DNA from: Granulicella arctica
GTDB taxonomy: Bacteria; Acidobacteriota; Terriglobia; Terriglobales; Acidobacteriaceae
NCBI RefSeq assembly: GCF_013410065.1
Contig: NZ_JACCCW010000001.1
Location: 248,001 to 312,000 of the forward strand
Reading direction: 5' to 3'
DNA length: 64,000 nucleotides
Below, in pieces: positions 17,346-27,129 of the stretch. The position numbers and the translations under genes were made by a program. The notes beneath the pieces were generated by a model. That model saw nothing but the letters and a program-made list of their open reading frames with translations, was not told the DNA's origin and made no database searches. Each line of letters opens with the position of its first letter. Positions within the stretch are counted from its first letter, which is position 1.

Positions 17346-18299
17346 CTATAGGATGTCTCCTTTGGTGGAAAGACTCAGGGTTGCGCCTTCCGCCAGGACT
17401 TCGATGCGGCTCTGGATGCCGAGGCGGCGGGCTTCGGCTTTGAGGCGCTGGACGGGCTCGTCCATGGGCTCGCGGCCGAGGCGGAAGGTGCCGAAGTGCA
17501 TGGGGATCATCCAACGGGCGCCGCAGTCGATGAAGCCGCGAACGGCCTCTTCGGGGCTGGTGTGGACGGTGCGGTAGGTATCGGGGAAGTAGGCTCCGAT
17601 GGGCAGGAGGGCCACGTCTGGCTTGAGGCGCGTGCCGATCTCGGCGAATCCGCTGAAGTAGGCGGTGTCGCCTGAGTGGTAGATGGACTGGCCGCCGCCG
17701 GTGATGCAGTAGCCGCCGTAGCCACGGTGCGTGTCGCGGAACATGCGTGCGCCCCAATGACGGCAGGGGGTCATGGTGAGGCCGAGGCCCTGGATTTCGA
17801 GGTAGTCCCACCATTGCATGGCATGGACCTTGCGGAAGCCCATGCTGGCTACGAGGTCGTCGACACCGTGGGGAACGACGACCTCGGGGGTTGTCCCGGT
17901 GAGCCGGCGGGTGGCACGGATGACGGCGCGGAGGGATGCCTTGTCGAGGTGGTCCATGTGGGCGTGGGTGAGGAGGATGAGGTCGATGGGAGGAAGGGAT
18001 GCGACGGTGACACCAGGACGCCGTTGGCGACGCAGGACGACGAGACGCGTGGAGAAGACGGGGTCCACGAGAATGTTCTTTCCGGCGACCTGTAACAGGA
18101 AGGAGGAGTGGCCGATGAAGGTGACACCGGTCTGGCCGGGCTGGACGAGTTCGACCGGGTGGGGCTCGCCTTGAAGCGGCTCGGCGTGGCTTTCGTGTAC
18201 GAGCTTTACCAGTTGCTCGATCTTCTGGACGGCGAAGGGGCGGTGTTTCCAGAGTCCCCGAGGAGGAGGTGCGGCAGGAGGAGCGGCTATCGTGCTCAT
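17346..18299 (-). CDS. Metallo-beta-lactamase fold hydrolase (NAPE-PLD/UlaG-like)
   Basis: A 317-residue metal-dependent hydrolase. The zinc motif HxHxDH is H112-A-H114-M-D116-H117 (LLTHAHMDHLD), and GHSSFLLQVAGKNILVDPVFS precedes it. CRHWGARM, YHSGDTAYF and PMHFGTF provide the remaining ligands. The pattern with WWDY and SGDTAYF is that of N-acylphosphatidylethanolamine phospholipase D-like proteins; an actual lipid substrate is not shown. The start at 18299 gives an Ala/Pro-rich N-terminus with no signal peptide, so it is cytoplasmic. It is first in an operon with the aldo/keto reductase. Confidence 0.92.
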   Translation of the reverse strand: MSTIAAPPAAPPPRGLWKHRPFAVQKIEQLVKLVHESHAEPLQGEPHPVELVQPGQTGVTFIGHSSFLLQVAGKNILVDPVFSTRLVVLRRQRRPGVTVASLPPIDLILLTHAHMDHLDKASLRAVIRATRRLTGTTPEVVVPHGVDDLVASMGFRKVHAMQWWDYLEIQGLGLTMTPCRHWGARMFRDTHRGYGGYCITGGGQSIYHSGDTAYFSGFAEIGTRLKPDVALLPIGAYFPDTYRTVHTSPEEAVRGFIDCGARWMIPMHFGTFRLGREPMDEPVQRLKAEARRLGIQSRIEVLAEGATLSLSTKGDIL

Positions 18300-18469
18300 T
18301 TCATGTCCTCAATTGAATAGATGCGCCGTGGAGGTGGAACGTTCCAAAGGACGAGCGATACGTCCACCTTGGGTGCGGGAATTCATATCTATTTCACGTG
18401 GATGTCCAGATCGACGTGAACCGACGGCAACGAGCTACGCGCATAACCCCTATACAATTTCCTCACACT

Positions 18470-19924
18470 ATGAATCTTTATGCTGCCGTTCTCGCTGTCA
18501 TCGTCGTTACCTTGCTGACCGTATCGCTGACGCGGCTCGGCAAGGTTAAAACCAAGGCAGATTATCTGGTCGCGGGACGCTCGCTTCCGGCGTTTGTGTT
18601 GGTGTTTACGCTGCTGTCGAGCTGGATCGGATCGGGCTCGCTGCTGGGCGGGGCGGAGAATGCGTATCGGCATGGTTTTGCGGCGCTGTGGCAGGGCGGC
18701 GGCGGATGGGCCGGGCTGCTGCTGATCTACTTCATCGCACCGCGGGCGCGGAAGTTTGCGCAGTTCACGATTCCCGACCTGCTGGAGGCGCGGTACAACC
18801 AGACCGCGCGGGTGCTGGGGGTGATCGCGATTCTGTTCACGTATACAGCGGTGACGAGCTACCAGTTTGTAGGCGGCGGAGATATTCTGCACCTTATCTT
18901 TCCGACAGTAATTACGCCAGTGCTTGGGCAATTTATTCTTGCGGCATTCGTCATTGTGTTTACGGCGATTGCGGGGATGGCTTCGGTTGCCTATATGGAT
19001 GTGGCGATTGGGCTGCTGGCGACGTTTACGATGCTGGCGGCGCTGCCGGTGTTGATCCATCGCGCGGGCGGGTGGGCTGCTGTCCATGCGAGCCTTCCGG
19101 CGACGCACTTTCAGGTGCTCGGGGACCTATCGCTGATGCAGGGGTTTGAGCTGTTTCTTCCGACTTGCCTGCTGCTGCTGGGCAACCAGTCGATGTATCA
19201 GAAGTTCTTTTCGGCAAGGTCAGAGAAGGATGCGACACGGGCGGTGGTCGGATGGATTATCGGCACGGTGATTCTTGAAACTGTGATCGTTGCGCTTGCG
19301 TTGGTGGGGTCGAGCCTGTTTCCAACGGGTGAGGTTCATGAGCGTCCCCGCGAGATTCTTGCCTACCTTGGGCTGCACGGCTTTTCCGGGTCGCCGATGC
19401 TGCAGTTGCTGGGCGCGCTGCTGATGGGGGCGATCTTCGCAAAGATTATCTCGACTGCTAACAACTGGATCTTCTCTCCGGCTACGAACCTGGTCAATGA
19501 TATTTATTTGCGTTATATGAAGCCGGATGCATCGAATAAAAAGATTCTGATCGTCAGCAGACTGATGGTGGTGCTGCTTGGCATCTGGGCTCTGTACCAG
19601 TCGCAGCATATTCAGTCGGTGCTGAAGAAGTCGCTGTATGCGTATACGATCTATTCCGCTGCGCTGACGCCGGTGATTCTTGCGGCGTTCTTCTGGAAAC
19701 GGGCTACGGCGCAGGCAGCGGTGGCTTCGATCGCAGCGGGAACGGTCGTGACGATATTCTGGGATACGGCGTTTATCCATGCTCACGTTCCGGCAGTGCT
19801 GGCGGAGCGGGATGCGATCTTTCCGGCGCTGCTTGCTTCCATGCTATGCCTGGGGATCGTGAGTCTGTTCACGCCAGCGCCCCGCGCCGAGCAGTTACAG
19901 CCGTTCGCCGAGGAAGCTGCTTGA
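18470..19924 (+). CDS. Sodium:solute symporter family transporter
   Basis: A 484-residue inner-membrane protein with about 13 hydrophobic helices and the SSS-family signatures. TKADYLVAGRSLPAFVLVFTL follows the first helix, SSWIGSGSLLGGAENAYRHG is in the second, and a broken helix lies near FAQFTIPDLLEARYN. Members couple sodium entry to uptake of sugars, amino acids, pantothenate or other small molecules; the substrate here cannot be told. The ATG at 18470 has no Shine-Dalgarno sequence, but a TACAAT box lies about 12 bases upstream, so the mRNA may be almost leaderless. The frame is open to 18398. The gene diverges from the metallo-hydrolase operon. Confidence 0.9.
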   Translation: MNLYAAVLAVIVVTLLTVSLTRLGKVKTKADYLVAGRSLPAFVLVFTLLSSWIGSGSLLGGAENAYRHGFAALWQGGGGWAGLLLIYFIAPRARKFAQFTIPDLLEARYNQTARVLGVIAILFTYTAVTSYQFVGGGDILHLIFPTVITPVLGQFILAAFVIVFTAIAGMASVAYMDVAIGLLATFTMLAALPVLIHRAGGWAAVHASLPATHFQVLGDLSLMQGFELFLPTCLLLLGNQSMYQKFFSARSEKDATRAVVGWIIGTVILETVIVALALVGSSLFPTGEVHERPREILAYLGLHGFSGSPMLQLLGALLMGAIFAKIISTANNWIFSPATNLVNDIYLRYMKPDASNKKILIVSRLMVVLLGIWALYQSQHIQSVLKKSLYAYTIYSAALTPVILAAFFWKRATAQAAVASIAAGTVVTIFWDTAFIHAHVPAVLAERDAIFPALLASMLCLGIVSLFTPAPRAEQLQPFAEEAA

Positions 19925-20056
19925 TTCGGGAAGACGGATTTTGAAAATACGAGTTGCATGAACAGCAATTCAACATTTTTCCACCATTCTCTTGCTATCC
20001 TCTTCGGGACGAATGCATCCAACCGCAAGCAGTCAAACCGCACCAGGAGATCAATC

Positions 20057-20404
20057 ATGGCAACGACCGCACAGGATATGGAACTCATCGACAGCACATT
20101 TCTTATGGGCATCGACCCGAGTTCACTTTACGACCCAACCTCAGTCCTGACGGAGCACGCGAGTGAGGAGGCGCTTCATGCTGCAAAGAGCCCGCTCGAT
20201 GAGGATGAAGAAGACGAGGACGATGAGGAAGACGACGAAGAAGAAGATGATGATGATGATTTTGAGGATGACGATCTCGACGATGAGGACGAGGATGACG
20301 AAGAGCTTGAGGATGACGACGACGAGGACTTCGAGGATGACGATGAGGAGGAGGAGGAAGATGACGACGATCCCAAGCCTCTTCGGGTTAAGACTCGGTT
20401 GTAG
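20057..20404 (+). CDS. Extremely acidic low-complexity protein
   Basis: A 115-residue protein. The first 46 residues are ordinary (MATTAQDMELIDS onward), with no signal peptide. A stretch of 58 residues follows in which 54 are Asp or Glu, interrupted only by two Phe and two Leu at uneven intervals; the tail is PKPLRVKTRL. The DNA is a run of GAT/GAC/GAG/GAA codons and so looks like a degenerate triplet repeat. GGAG seven bases before the ATG indicates real translation. No family is recognised. Comparable acidic tails bind basic proteins, metals or calcium, but this is inference. Confidence 0.75.
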   Translation: MATTAQDMELIDSTFLMGIDPSSLYDPTSVLTEHASEEALHAAKSPLDEDEEDEDDEEDDEEEDDDDDFEDDDLDDEDEDDEELEDDDDEDFEDDDEEEEEDDDDPKPLRVKTRL

Positions 20405-20999
20405 CCGAGCACTTTACCGCGCCCCTTTACTTCCATTCTGACGAACATTGCGCTGGTTGCTGCCCGGGAGAACTTCGGGTGTGGGTGACAACCGGCAGAA
20501 CACGTAGACGATCAGCGGCAAGCATTCGCGGATGTTCGCGCTACCTTCGCTACGACACTCTGTTGTGTTCTCCGGCACCATAACTGCGGGGGGACACAAC
20601 AGAGGCTTCAATTAGACCAGGGGCTATTGCCGAAGCAGACTCTCTGCACGCGCTTTGTGTGCTTCGAACGATCTTCCTTGTCCTTCTTGGTTTCCTGGCC
20701 TCCTATTTCCATTGGCCGAGAAGGTGTTGGACGAGGATAGCGAAGTCCACCTCGCTTCTATCAGTTAGCAGAGTCGAGGCCTATTTCCGGAGCCTCCTTC
20801 GCGTTTTTATCCAAGTAGCTTAACTCCTGCGATAGAAAAATAACCTAATTTTCTTGACAAAGCGCGACACTCACCGCACCATGAACTAAATCTATTCACT
20901 TTTTTGCAAGTTACTCGACGTCTGATTCACCCAGAATCGCCATGACGCCTATATTGCTGCAACTTAAAACATGCTTTTGAGCTCCATAAGGGGAACTAC
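20405..20999. other. Intergenic region with one long hairpin
   Basis: A 595-base gap after the acidic-protein gene. The only clear structure is an inverted repeat CTCTGTTGTGT (20559-20569) / ACACAACAGAG (20594-20604), extendable to 16 pairs with G-T pairing. A lone TTGACA near 20855 has no matching -10. No gene is supported. Confidence 0.45.
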
Positions 21000-23018
21000 T
21001 TGAAAAAGCAGTTGACTATCTTTGCGTTGCTACTTAGCTGTATCTCTCTACCTTTTACTGCAATGGCTGTTTTGCCCAGTGTCCATCATCCTCTCGATGC
21101 GCTTACGCCGCAGGAGTACTGGACGATTTACCAAACCCTGCGCAGCGAAGGCCATGTGCATGAGAAGACATTGTTCGCCAGCGTTCTGCTGCATGAACCA
21201 GATAAGCAGGCGGTGTTACAGTGGACGCCCGATAGCCCTATCGACCGCAAAGCAGATGTAGTTTTGCTCGATGAAGGTAAGTCGTACGCTGCAATCGTGG
21301 ATATCACGTCGAAGAAGGTTGACGACTTTCATGCTCTGAAAGGGGAGCACGCACCTTACACGGACACAGAAGAGCATGAGGTGGGCGAAGCGATCAAGCA
21401 CGATCCGCGGATCATCGAAGCGCTCAAGAAGCGCGGCATTACGGATCTGAGACACGTGGAGTGCTATCCAGAGCCCGCAGGTTATATCGCCCTGCCGGAG
21501 CAAAAGGATCCGGAGGACCGTATTGCGTGGGGCGGCTGCGCCGACTCAGAGGGTGCGATCTCCGGCTCGTGGGATCGCGAGGTGTCCGGACTCTTTTTCG
21601 TCGCCGACATGAAGACCAAGAAGGTGCTTCGCGTCTCTGATTTCGGCAGTGTTCCACGCACACCGACGACGGGAATCTATGACGAGGTAGGCGGTGAGGC
21701 GTTACCCGGAACAAAGCCCATCACCGTCATGCAGACGGAAGGGCCTAGCTTCACCATCGACAAGGGTCTTGTGTCGTGGCAGAACTGGCGTTTCCGTTTT
21801 CGGCTTGATCCACGCCAAGGACCTGTGTTGAGCACCGTTGGCATTGAAGACAACGGCAAGCTTCGCTCAGTCATGTACGAGGGTGCACTGTCTGAGATGT
21901 ATGTGCCGTATCAAGATCCGGAAGAGACCTGGAACTCGCACGTGTTTATCGATGGCGGCGAGTACTTCATGAATACAGGCCTCGGTCTTATCAAGCCTTT
22001 GATCGCGGGCGTCGACTGCCCCGATTATGCAACTTTCTTTTCCGGATTTTTCTATAAGGAAGATGGATCGCCGTTCGAACGGCCGCAGCTCGCTTGCCTG
22101 TTTGAGCGCACAAAGGGCGATCCTGCGTGGCGTCACAGCGACCCGAATGGCGTCTTCGGACGTCCCACGCGTGAGCTTGTACTGCGCACTGTTGCCACGG
22201 TAGGCAATTACGATTATGTGCTCGATTGGCGCTTTGGTCAGGATGGCGTGATTACCGGTGCAGTTGGCGCTACGGGCATTCTTGAGGTGAAACCTGTTTC
22301 AGATACGGACGTGAGTAAGGGGATGTCCGATGGACTGGCGGATAAGAATGCTCCGGGAGGGCCGGTGGAGTTTGGCCATCTCGTTGCACCTGGAACCGAT
22401 GCCGTCAATCACGATCACTTCTTCTCGTTCCGATTGGATCTCGACGTTGACGGACCGAAGAACTCGTTCATGGCGGATAAGCTTGTGCAGTACAAGATCC
22501 CCTCGAACAAGACCGACTATGGACGCCATGTGATCTGGGCGATGAAGCCGACGATGCCGATGACGGAGAGCGAGGCCAAGATGGATATTAGCCTGCAGCA
22601 TCCTTCGATGTGGCGCTTCGTTAGCTCGGATACGAAGGGACCTCAGGGCTATCCGACTAGCTATGAAATCATGGCTGGCCAGACGGGGACGTCGTTGCTG
22701 CCTTCCGATGAGTGGCCGCAGAAGCGTGCTGGCTTCTCGGAGCACCAGCTTTGGGTGACGCCTTATGAGCCCACCGAACGCTTTGCCGCTGGCACTTATG
22801 TCAGTGGTAGCCGTGGCACGGATGGCGTGGCGATCTGGACGAAGAAGAACCGTTCCATCATGGACACAGATATTGTGGCCTGGTACACGGTTGGATTTCA
22901 CCATACCCCTCGCACGGAAGACTGGCCGCAGATGCCCATCATGTGGCATGAGTTCCAGATTCGTCCGTTCGACTTCTTCACGAAGAACCCCGCACTCGAT
23001 CTACCGATGAAGCCGTAG
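21000..23018 (+). CDS. Secreted copper-containing primary-amine oxidase
   Basis: A 672-residue exported enzyme that oxidises primary amines to aldehydes, releasing ammonia and hydrogen peroxide. A signal peptide (about 1-23) is followed by the copper amine oxidase core. The TPQ-precursor tyrosine is Y404 in TVGNYDYV (T-x-x-N-Y-D). The copper ligands are H471 and H473 (HDHFF) and H650 (MWHEFQIRP), and the probable catalytic base is D318 in FIDGGEY. Length fits the family, similar to TynA. The start is a TTG with AAGGGG about seven bases upstream. A hairpin and then a TonB receptor gene follow on the same strand, suggesting amine release and substrate uptake are linked. Confidence 0.93.
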   Translation: MKKQLTIFALLLSCISLPFTAMAVLPSVHHPLDALTPQEYWTIYQTLRSEGHVHEKTLFASVLLHEPDKQAVLQWTPDSPIDRKADVVLLDEGKSYAAIVDITSKKVDDFHALKGEHAPYTDTEEHEVGEAIKHDPRIIEALKKRGITDLRHVECYPEPAGYIALPEQKDPEDRIAWGGCADSEGAISGSWDREVSGLFFVADMKTKKVLRVSDFGSVPRTPTTGIYDEVGGEALPGTKPITVMQTEGPSFTIDKGLVSWQNWRFRFRLDPRQGPVLSTVGIEDNGKLRSVMYEGALSEMYVPYQDPEETWNSHVFIDGGEYFMNTGLGLIKPLIAGVDCPDYATFFSGFFYKEDGSPFERPQLACLFERTKGDPAWRHSDPNGVFGRPTRELVLRTVATVGNYDYVLDWRFGQDGVITGAVGATGILEVKPVSDTDVSKGMSDGLADKNAPGGPVEFGHLVAPGTDAVNHDHFFSFRLDLDVDGPKNSFMADKLVQYKIPSNKTDYGRHVIWAMKPTMPMTESEAKMDISLQHPSMWRFVSSDTKGPQGYPTSYEIMAGQTGTSLLPSDEWPQKRAGFSEHQLWVTPYEPTERFAAGTYVSGSRGTDGVAIWTKKNRSIMDTDIVAWYTVGFHHTPRTEDWPQMPIMWHEFQIRPFDFFTKNPALDLPMKP

Positions 23019-23024
23019 TTCGGA

Positions 23025-23058
23025 GGGGAGAGCACATCGTCTGTGCCTCTCCCCTTTT
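23025..23058 (+). terminator. Hairpin between amine oxidase and TonB receptor genes
   Basis: GGGGAGAG-CACA pairs with TGTG-C-CTCTCCCC and is followed by TTTT. It lies 7 bases after the amine oxidase stop and about 40 bases before the receptor gene. It could end transcription or attenuate read-through into the receptor. Confidence 0.75.
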
Positions 23059-23100
23059 GCATTGTGTCTTTCCCACAATTCGATATCACAGGAGTGACCC

Positions 23101-26100
23101 ATGCCATACGTCCGTCTGGTACGCAGAGGTGCATGTCTTTCTGGAACGACCTTTGTTATCGTCTTCGCGCTGTTTTGCTGCTTGTTGAGCTCGGCCCATG
23201 CCCAATCCACCTTTGGAAATATCGTCGGCACGGTGACTGATCCCCAAGGTGCTGCTCTTCCCAATGCGACCATCACCCTGACCAACAAAGGAACCTCGGC
23301 CCGGCGCACCGGAAACACGAACAGTAGCGGCGAGTACGTCTTCAATATTCTCGACGCTGGAGAGTATCAACTCACGGTCGAGTTGTCCGGCTTCTCCAAG
23401 GCGGAGTTTGCCAGCATTCCACTGCTGGCTCGTGAGACAAAGCGTATCGATGCGCACCTGGCACTCGGGACTGCGATAGAAACGGTAGAGGTAACAAGCG
23501 GCACTGGCTCCGTCATTACAACCGATACCTCAAGCTTGGCGACGACGAAGACGGGACAAGAGCTTGTGGATCTCCCGGTCGCTATCTTTGCCCATGCAAA
23601 TGGTTCGACTAGCCCGATCTCGACGTTGACGACGAACCCTGGTGTTCAGACAGACGACTCAGGCAATCTCGTTATCGCTGGTGCGACACCGGCGCTGCTC
23701 TCTGTCACGATTGATGGTATTTCCAGTGTGGATGTAGAGAACAGCGGTCCAGTGAATGAACTATTTCCCTCTTTCAACTCGATCTCTGAGATACGCGTCT
23801 CTGAGACCAACAATAATGCCGAGTACTCTGGCGTGGCGGATATTACAACAACCTCACGCGGCGGCACTAACAGCTATCACGGCGGCATCTTTGAGAATCA
23901 TGAGAACACGGTGCTGAATGCCGGTAATACATCTACCGGATCGAAGCCGAAGATTATTATGAACAACTTCGGCGGCTTTCTTGGTGGCCCACTCTCCGTT
24001 CCACACCTCTACAGCGGTCACGACAAGACGTTCTTTTTCCTGAGCTACGAAGCACTTCGTCTTCCCCGCGAGACTCCGCTTGTTATAAGCGTGCCTACGC
24101 TTGCAATGCGCTCCGGCAATGTTGCGAATTATCTGGCAAAACAAGGGGTTACACAGATATACAACTACGACGGCACAACGCTTGATCCAACGAATGTGCC
24201 GGTTTCGCCGACAGCCGCCAGCCTGCTCAGCACCTTGTATCCCTTGCCGAACAGCGGCAGCGCGGACAATGATCAATTCAACTACGCCGTTAATTTTCCG
24301 GCGCCGATTAGCAGTAACCAGGGCGATCTGCGGCTTGACCAAAACATTACTTCGAAGCAGACTGCATTTGCTCGATTGACGTACAAGAACCGCCAGGTTT
24401 TGAGTGCGCCGAATCCGACGTGCGCGGGATTTTGCACGAACTCAGGCTCGCCGCTGACGGGCGGCTTTTCGGAGCCTGAGACAGATGTAGGCTTGACCTT
24501 CGCGCACACCTATCTTCTGACTTCGGCGCTCATTAATGAGTTCCGTGGGGGCTTTAATATGACCAAGGTCGATACGGCACTGAACGCGAACACTGCTCAG
24601 TTGCTCAATGAGACTGGGATTACAGGCGTGAACAATCCCGATCCTGTGGCTGCTGTCCCGAATGTCATCATCAACGGATTTATGGTGAGTGGTGGCGCGA
24701 ATCCCTCTAAGCAGCGCTCCAAAGTCATGCAACTTCTCGACAACGTTACATTCAATAAGAGCGGCCACACGATGAAGTTCGGCTTCGACTTCCGCAGGCT
24801 TACCGATCACGACGATAACGTCTTTGGGAGTCAGCGTTCTGGCCAGTTCAACTTCAATGGTTCGACTGATGTCGGGATCGCAATCGGTGACCCCTACACG
24901 CAGTTCCTGCTCGGTTACCCGGACTATACGGTGCTCGCCGATGTTACGAATCCGAACATGGATGGTCTGGGCTACTCCTACGCATGGTTCGCGCAGGACG
25001 ATTGGAAGATAACGCCCAAGCTCACGTTGAACTTCGGATTCCGTTATGAGTTGCATCCACCGTTGAAGGAGATTCACTACGATACCGCTGCGTTCGATCC
25101 TAATTACGTGAATGGGGCTACACATGGTGCCGTGGTTGTTCCGAATGCACAGGCGCTTACCTATACCGACACTCTTTTTGCGCAGTCGATCGCACCTACG
25201 CCAATCCTTACCGCCGCACAGGATAATCTTCCGGAGAAGCTGCGCTACACAGCGTTCAACGACATTGGGCCACGCATTGGCTTTGCGTGGCGACCGTTTG
25301 CGAAGACGGTGATCCGCGGGGGATGGGGACGTTTTATCGAATCTCCGCTTGGCTTCTCGTTGGTTTCAGGATGGAGCGTCCATGCGAGCTTTGTGCCGTA
25401 TTACTACAATGACTACGACAATAACGGAGTACCGCTCTTGTCGTTCCCTAGCCCATTTCCGACAGATCGAGCGACGGCTGGGGCGGCAAGTTTCTACTAT
25501 GCCTTTCCTATCCACTATAAAGACCCATCTGTACAGCAGTGGAACCTGACTTATGAGCGCGATCTCGGCTTCAGTACAGGTCTTCGGCTTTCCTACACGG
25601 GCTCGCATGGCTCGAATCTTGAGACGATGGAAGATCTGAATCAGGTACCTGCCAACAGCGTCGGCTACTACGATACGGGTACTCCCGGCACTCCCGGCTA
25701 TATCCATGGCGTCTATGATTCCCGGCCGTACACCGACTGGCAGGTTCTGCAAAGTGTCTATAACAGTGCAGAGAGCAACTACAACTCTTTCTCTGCGGTC
25801 GTCGAGAAGCAACCGTCCAAGGGGCTTCAATTCCAGAGCTCGTATGTCTACACGCGTGATCTATCAAACGAAGGGGGTGCTGCACCTACGAGCTTAGTAG
25901 GGGCAGGCGGCAACTTTCTGACGGATCGATTTCATCCTGGTCTTGACTACGGCAATGTTATTTACGACCGGCGTCATCGCTTCCTGACGACGGGGCTGTA
26001 CGACCTACCCCTGGGCCACAACAAGACGTTCGTTGCGAACGGCGGACGGTTCATGGAAGGCCTGGTGAGCGGCTGGCAGGTTGGCGGCGTCTTCATCTGG

Positions 26101-26550
26101 CAGAGCGGCCCCTTCCTGACTCCCTATGAGCAGTCCGATGATCCGGCGGGTACGAATATGGTCAATGTGGTCGGCTTTACACGACCCGACCGTGTAGCGC
26201 ATACGTCGTTTTATGCGCACGGCAGCCAAGGCAGGTATCCGCTGTTTCTGAATGCCGCGGCTTTCACGCTCCCGGGCAGCAACATCGGACGGTTTGGTAA
26301 TTCAACTGTGGGCAGTGTGGTCGGGCCGGGGACTGTGGCGCTCTCCTCGTCGGTCATCAAGGGGGTGAATCTCTCCGAGACGTTGAAGCTGCAATTTGGC
26401 ATCTCAGCCGCCAATCTGTTCAATCATCGCAACTATGCCCCGCCAAACATGCAGGTCGATACCAGCTCGTATGGAGAGAGCTCTGAGCTTCAGAGCGCAG
26501 AGGGTACTGGACCGAGGAATGTACAGATCACGGCTCGGCTTAGTTTTTGA
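23101..26550 (+). CDS. TonB-dependent receptor with carboxypeptidase-regulatory-like domain (Oar-like)
   Basis: A 1149-residue outer-membrane protein. A signal peptide (to about residue 35, ending AHAQ) is followed by a carboxypeptidase-regulatory/CNA-B-like domain (GNIVGTVTDPQGAALPNATITL, residues about 38-120). A plug-like region (SVTIDGISSVDVENSG, then ITTTSRGGTNSYHGGIFE) comes next, then a long beta-barrel ending in ARLSF with the terminal Phe used for outer-membrane assembly. This layout is the Oar/SusC-like type common in acidobacteria; the imported ligand is unknown. AGGAG lies six bases before the ATG. Its position behind the amine oxidase suggests a role in uptake of related molecules. 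Confidence 0.93.
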   Translation: MPYVRLVRRGACLSGTTFVIVFALFCCLLSSAHAQSTFGNIVGTVTDPQGAALPNATITLTNKGTSARRTGNTNSSGEYVFNILDAGEYQLTVELSGFSKAEFASIPLLARETKRIDAHLALGTAIETVEVTSGTGSVITTDTSSLATTKTGQELVDLPVAIFAHANGSTSPISTLTTNPGVQTDDSGNLVIAGATPALLSVTIDGISSVDVENSGPVNELFPSFNSISEIRVSETNNNAEYSGVADITTTSRGGTNSYHGGIFENHENTVLNAGNTSTGSKPKIIMNNFGGFLGGPLSVPHLYSGHDKTFFFLSYEALRLPRETPLVISVPTLAMRSGNVANYLAKQGVTQIYNYDGTTLDPTNVPVSPTAASLLSTLYPLPNSGSADNDQFNYAVNFPAPISSNQGDLRLDQNITSKQTAFARLTYKNRQVLSAPNPTCAGFCTNSGSPLTGGFSEPETDVGLTFAHTYLLTSALINEFRGGFNMTKVDTALNANTAQLLNETGITGVNNPDPVAAVPNVIINGFMVSGGANPSKQRSKVMQLLDNVTFNKSGHTMKFGFDFRRLTDHDDNVFGSQRSGQFNFNGSTDVGIAIGDPYTQFLLGYPDYTVLADVTNPNMDGLGYSYAWFAQDDWKITPKLTLNFGFRYELHPPLKEIHYDTAAFDPNYVNGATHGAVVVPNAQALTYTDTLFAQSIAPTPILTAAQDNLPEKLRYTAFNDIGPRIGFAWRPFAKTVIRGGWGRFIESPLGFSLVSGWSVHASFVPYYYNDYDNNGVPLLSFPSPFPTDRATAGAASFYYAFPIHYKDPSVQQWNLTYERDLGFSTGLRLSYTGSHGSNLETMEDLNQVPANSVGYYDTGTPGTPGYIHGVYDSRPYTDWQVLQSVYNSAESNYNSFSAVVEKQPSKGLQFQSSYVYTRDLSNEGGAAPTSLVGAGGNFLTDRFHPGLDYGNVIYDRRHRFLTTGLYDLPLGHNKTFVANGGRFMEGLVSGWQVGGVFIWQSGPFLTPYEQSDDPAGTNMVNVVGFTRPDRVAHTSFYAHGSQGRYPLFLNAAAFTLPGSNIGRFGNSTVGSVVGPGTVALSSSVIKGVNLSETLKLQFGISAANLFNHRNYAPPNMQVDTSSYGESSELQSAEGTGPRNVQITARLSF

Positions 26551-26588
26551 TAGCAAGTTACCTGCGGCGGGATGCGGGGACTGCTCCC

Positions 26589-27065
26589 TTATTCCTCGTC
26601 GCAAACTTTCTTTTTGTGAAGGCCGCTCTGCTCAAGAGCCGCCGCCTGCTCTTGAGCTTCCATCCACCCGCGCAGAATCACTACTGCGGCGACTTGGTCG
26701 ATCACATACTTGCGGTCGCGCTGGCTATGTCCGGCTTCGTTGAGGATTTCGTGCGCGGCAACTGAACTCAGCCTCTCATCCCATAGCTGTACGGGCAAAC
26801 CAGAGCGTTGACGCAGTTCTTCTGCGAACTCTTGCACCTTTGCCGCCCATGGGCTTATGTCTCCCGACATATGCAGCGGATTCCCGACTACGATCTTGAC
26901 GACATCATGCTTGCGAATCAGCCGCAGCAGGCTGCGCATATCTTCGCCGCGGCCTTTGCGCCAGAGCGTCAGTAGTGGTTGCGCTGTGTAGCCAAGTGGG
27001 TCCGATAGCGCCACGCCTACGCGCACTTTACCCACATCCAATGCCATTACGCGACCGGCCGCCAT
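26589..27065 (-). CDS. ruvX: Putative Holliday junction resolvase RuvX (YqgF family)
   Basis: A 158-residue RNase H-fold nuclease of the YqgF/RuvX family, involved in recombination or rRNA processing. The N-terminal ALDVGKVRVGVALSDPLG carries the first catalytic aspartate. VVGNPLHMSGDISPWAAKVQEFAEEL and WDERLSSVAAHEIL carry the next acidic residues, and IDQVAAVVILRGWM is the C-terminal helix. Length is slightly above the usual 140-150. It ends 38 bases from the TonB receptor stop (convergent). Expression signals upstream were not seen. Confidence 0.92.
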   Translation of the reverse strand: MAAGRVMALDVGKVRVGVALSDPLGYTAQPLLTLWRKGRGEDMRSLLRLIRKHDVVKIVVGNPLHMSGDISPWAAKVQEFAEELRQRSGLPVQLWDERLSSVAAHEILNEAGHSQRDRKYVIDQVAAVVILRGWMEAQEQAAALEQSGLHKKKVCDEE

Positions 27066-27129
27066 ATGCTTAGTTTACCGCTGCGACTCTTGCTTGCTCG
27101 ATCGGAAGCTAAAGCTCACTTCTTTTTTA

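Noticed and set aside
20414..20611. 65-residue - strand frame after the acidic-protein gene
   Set aside because: No ribosome-binding site or recognisable feature; overlaps the inverted repeat.
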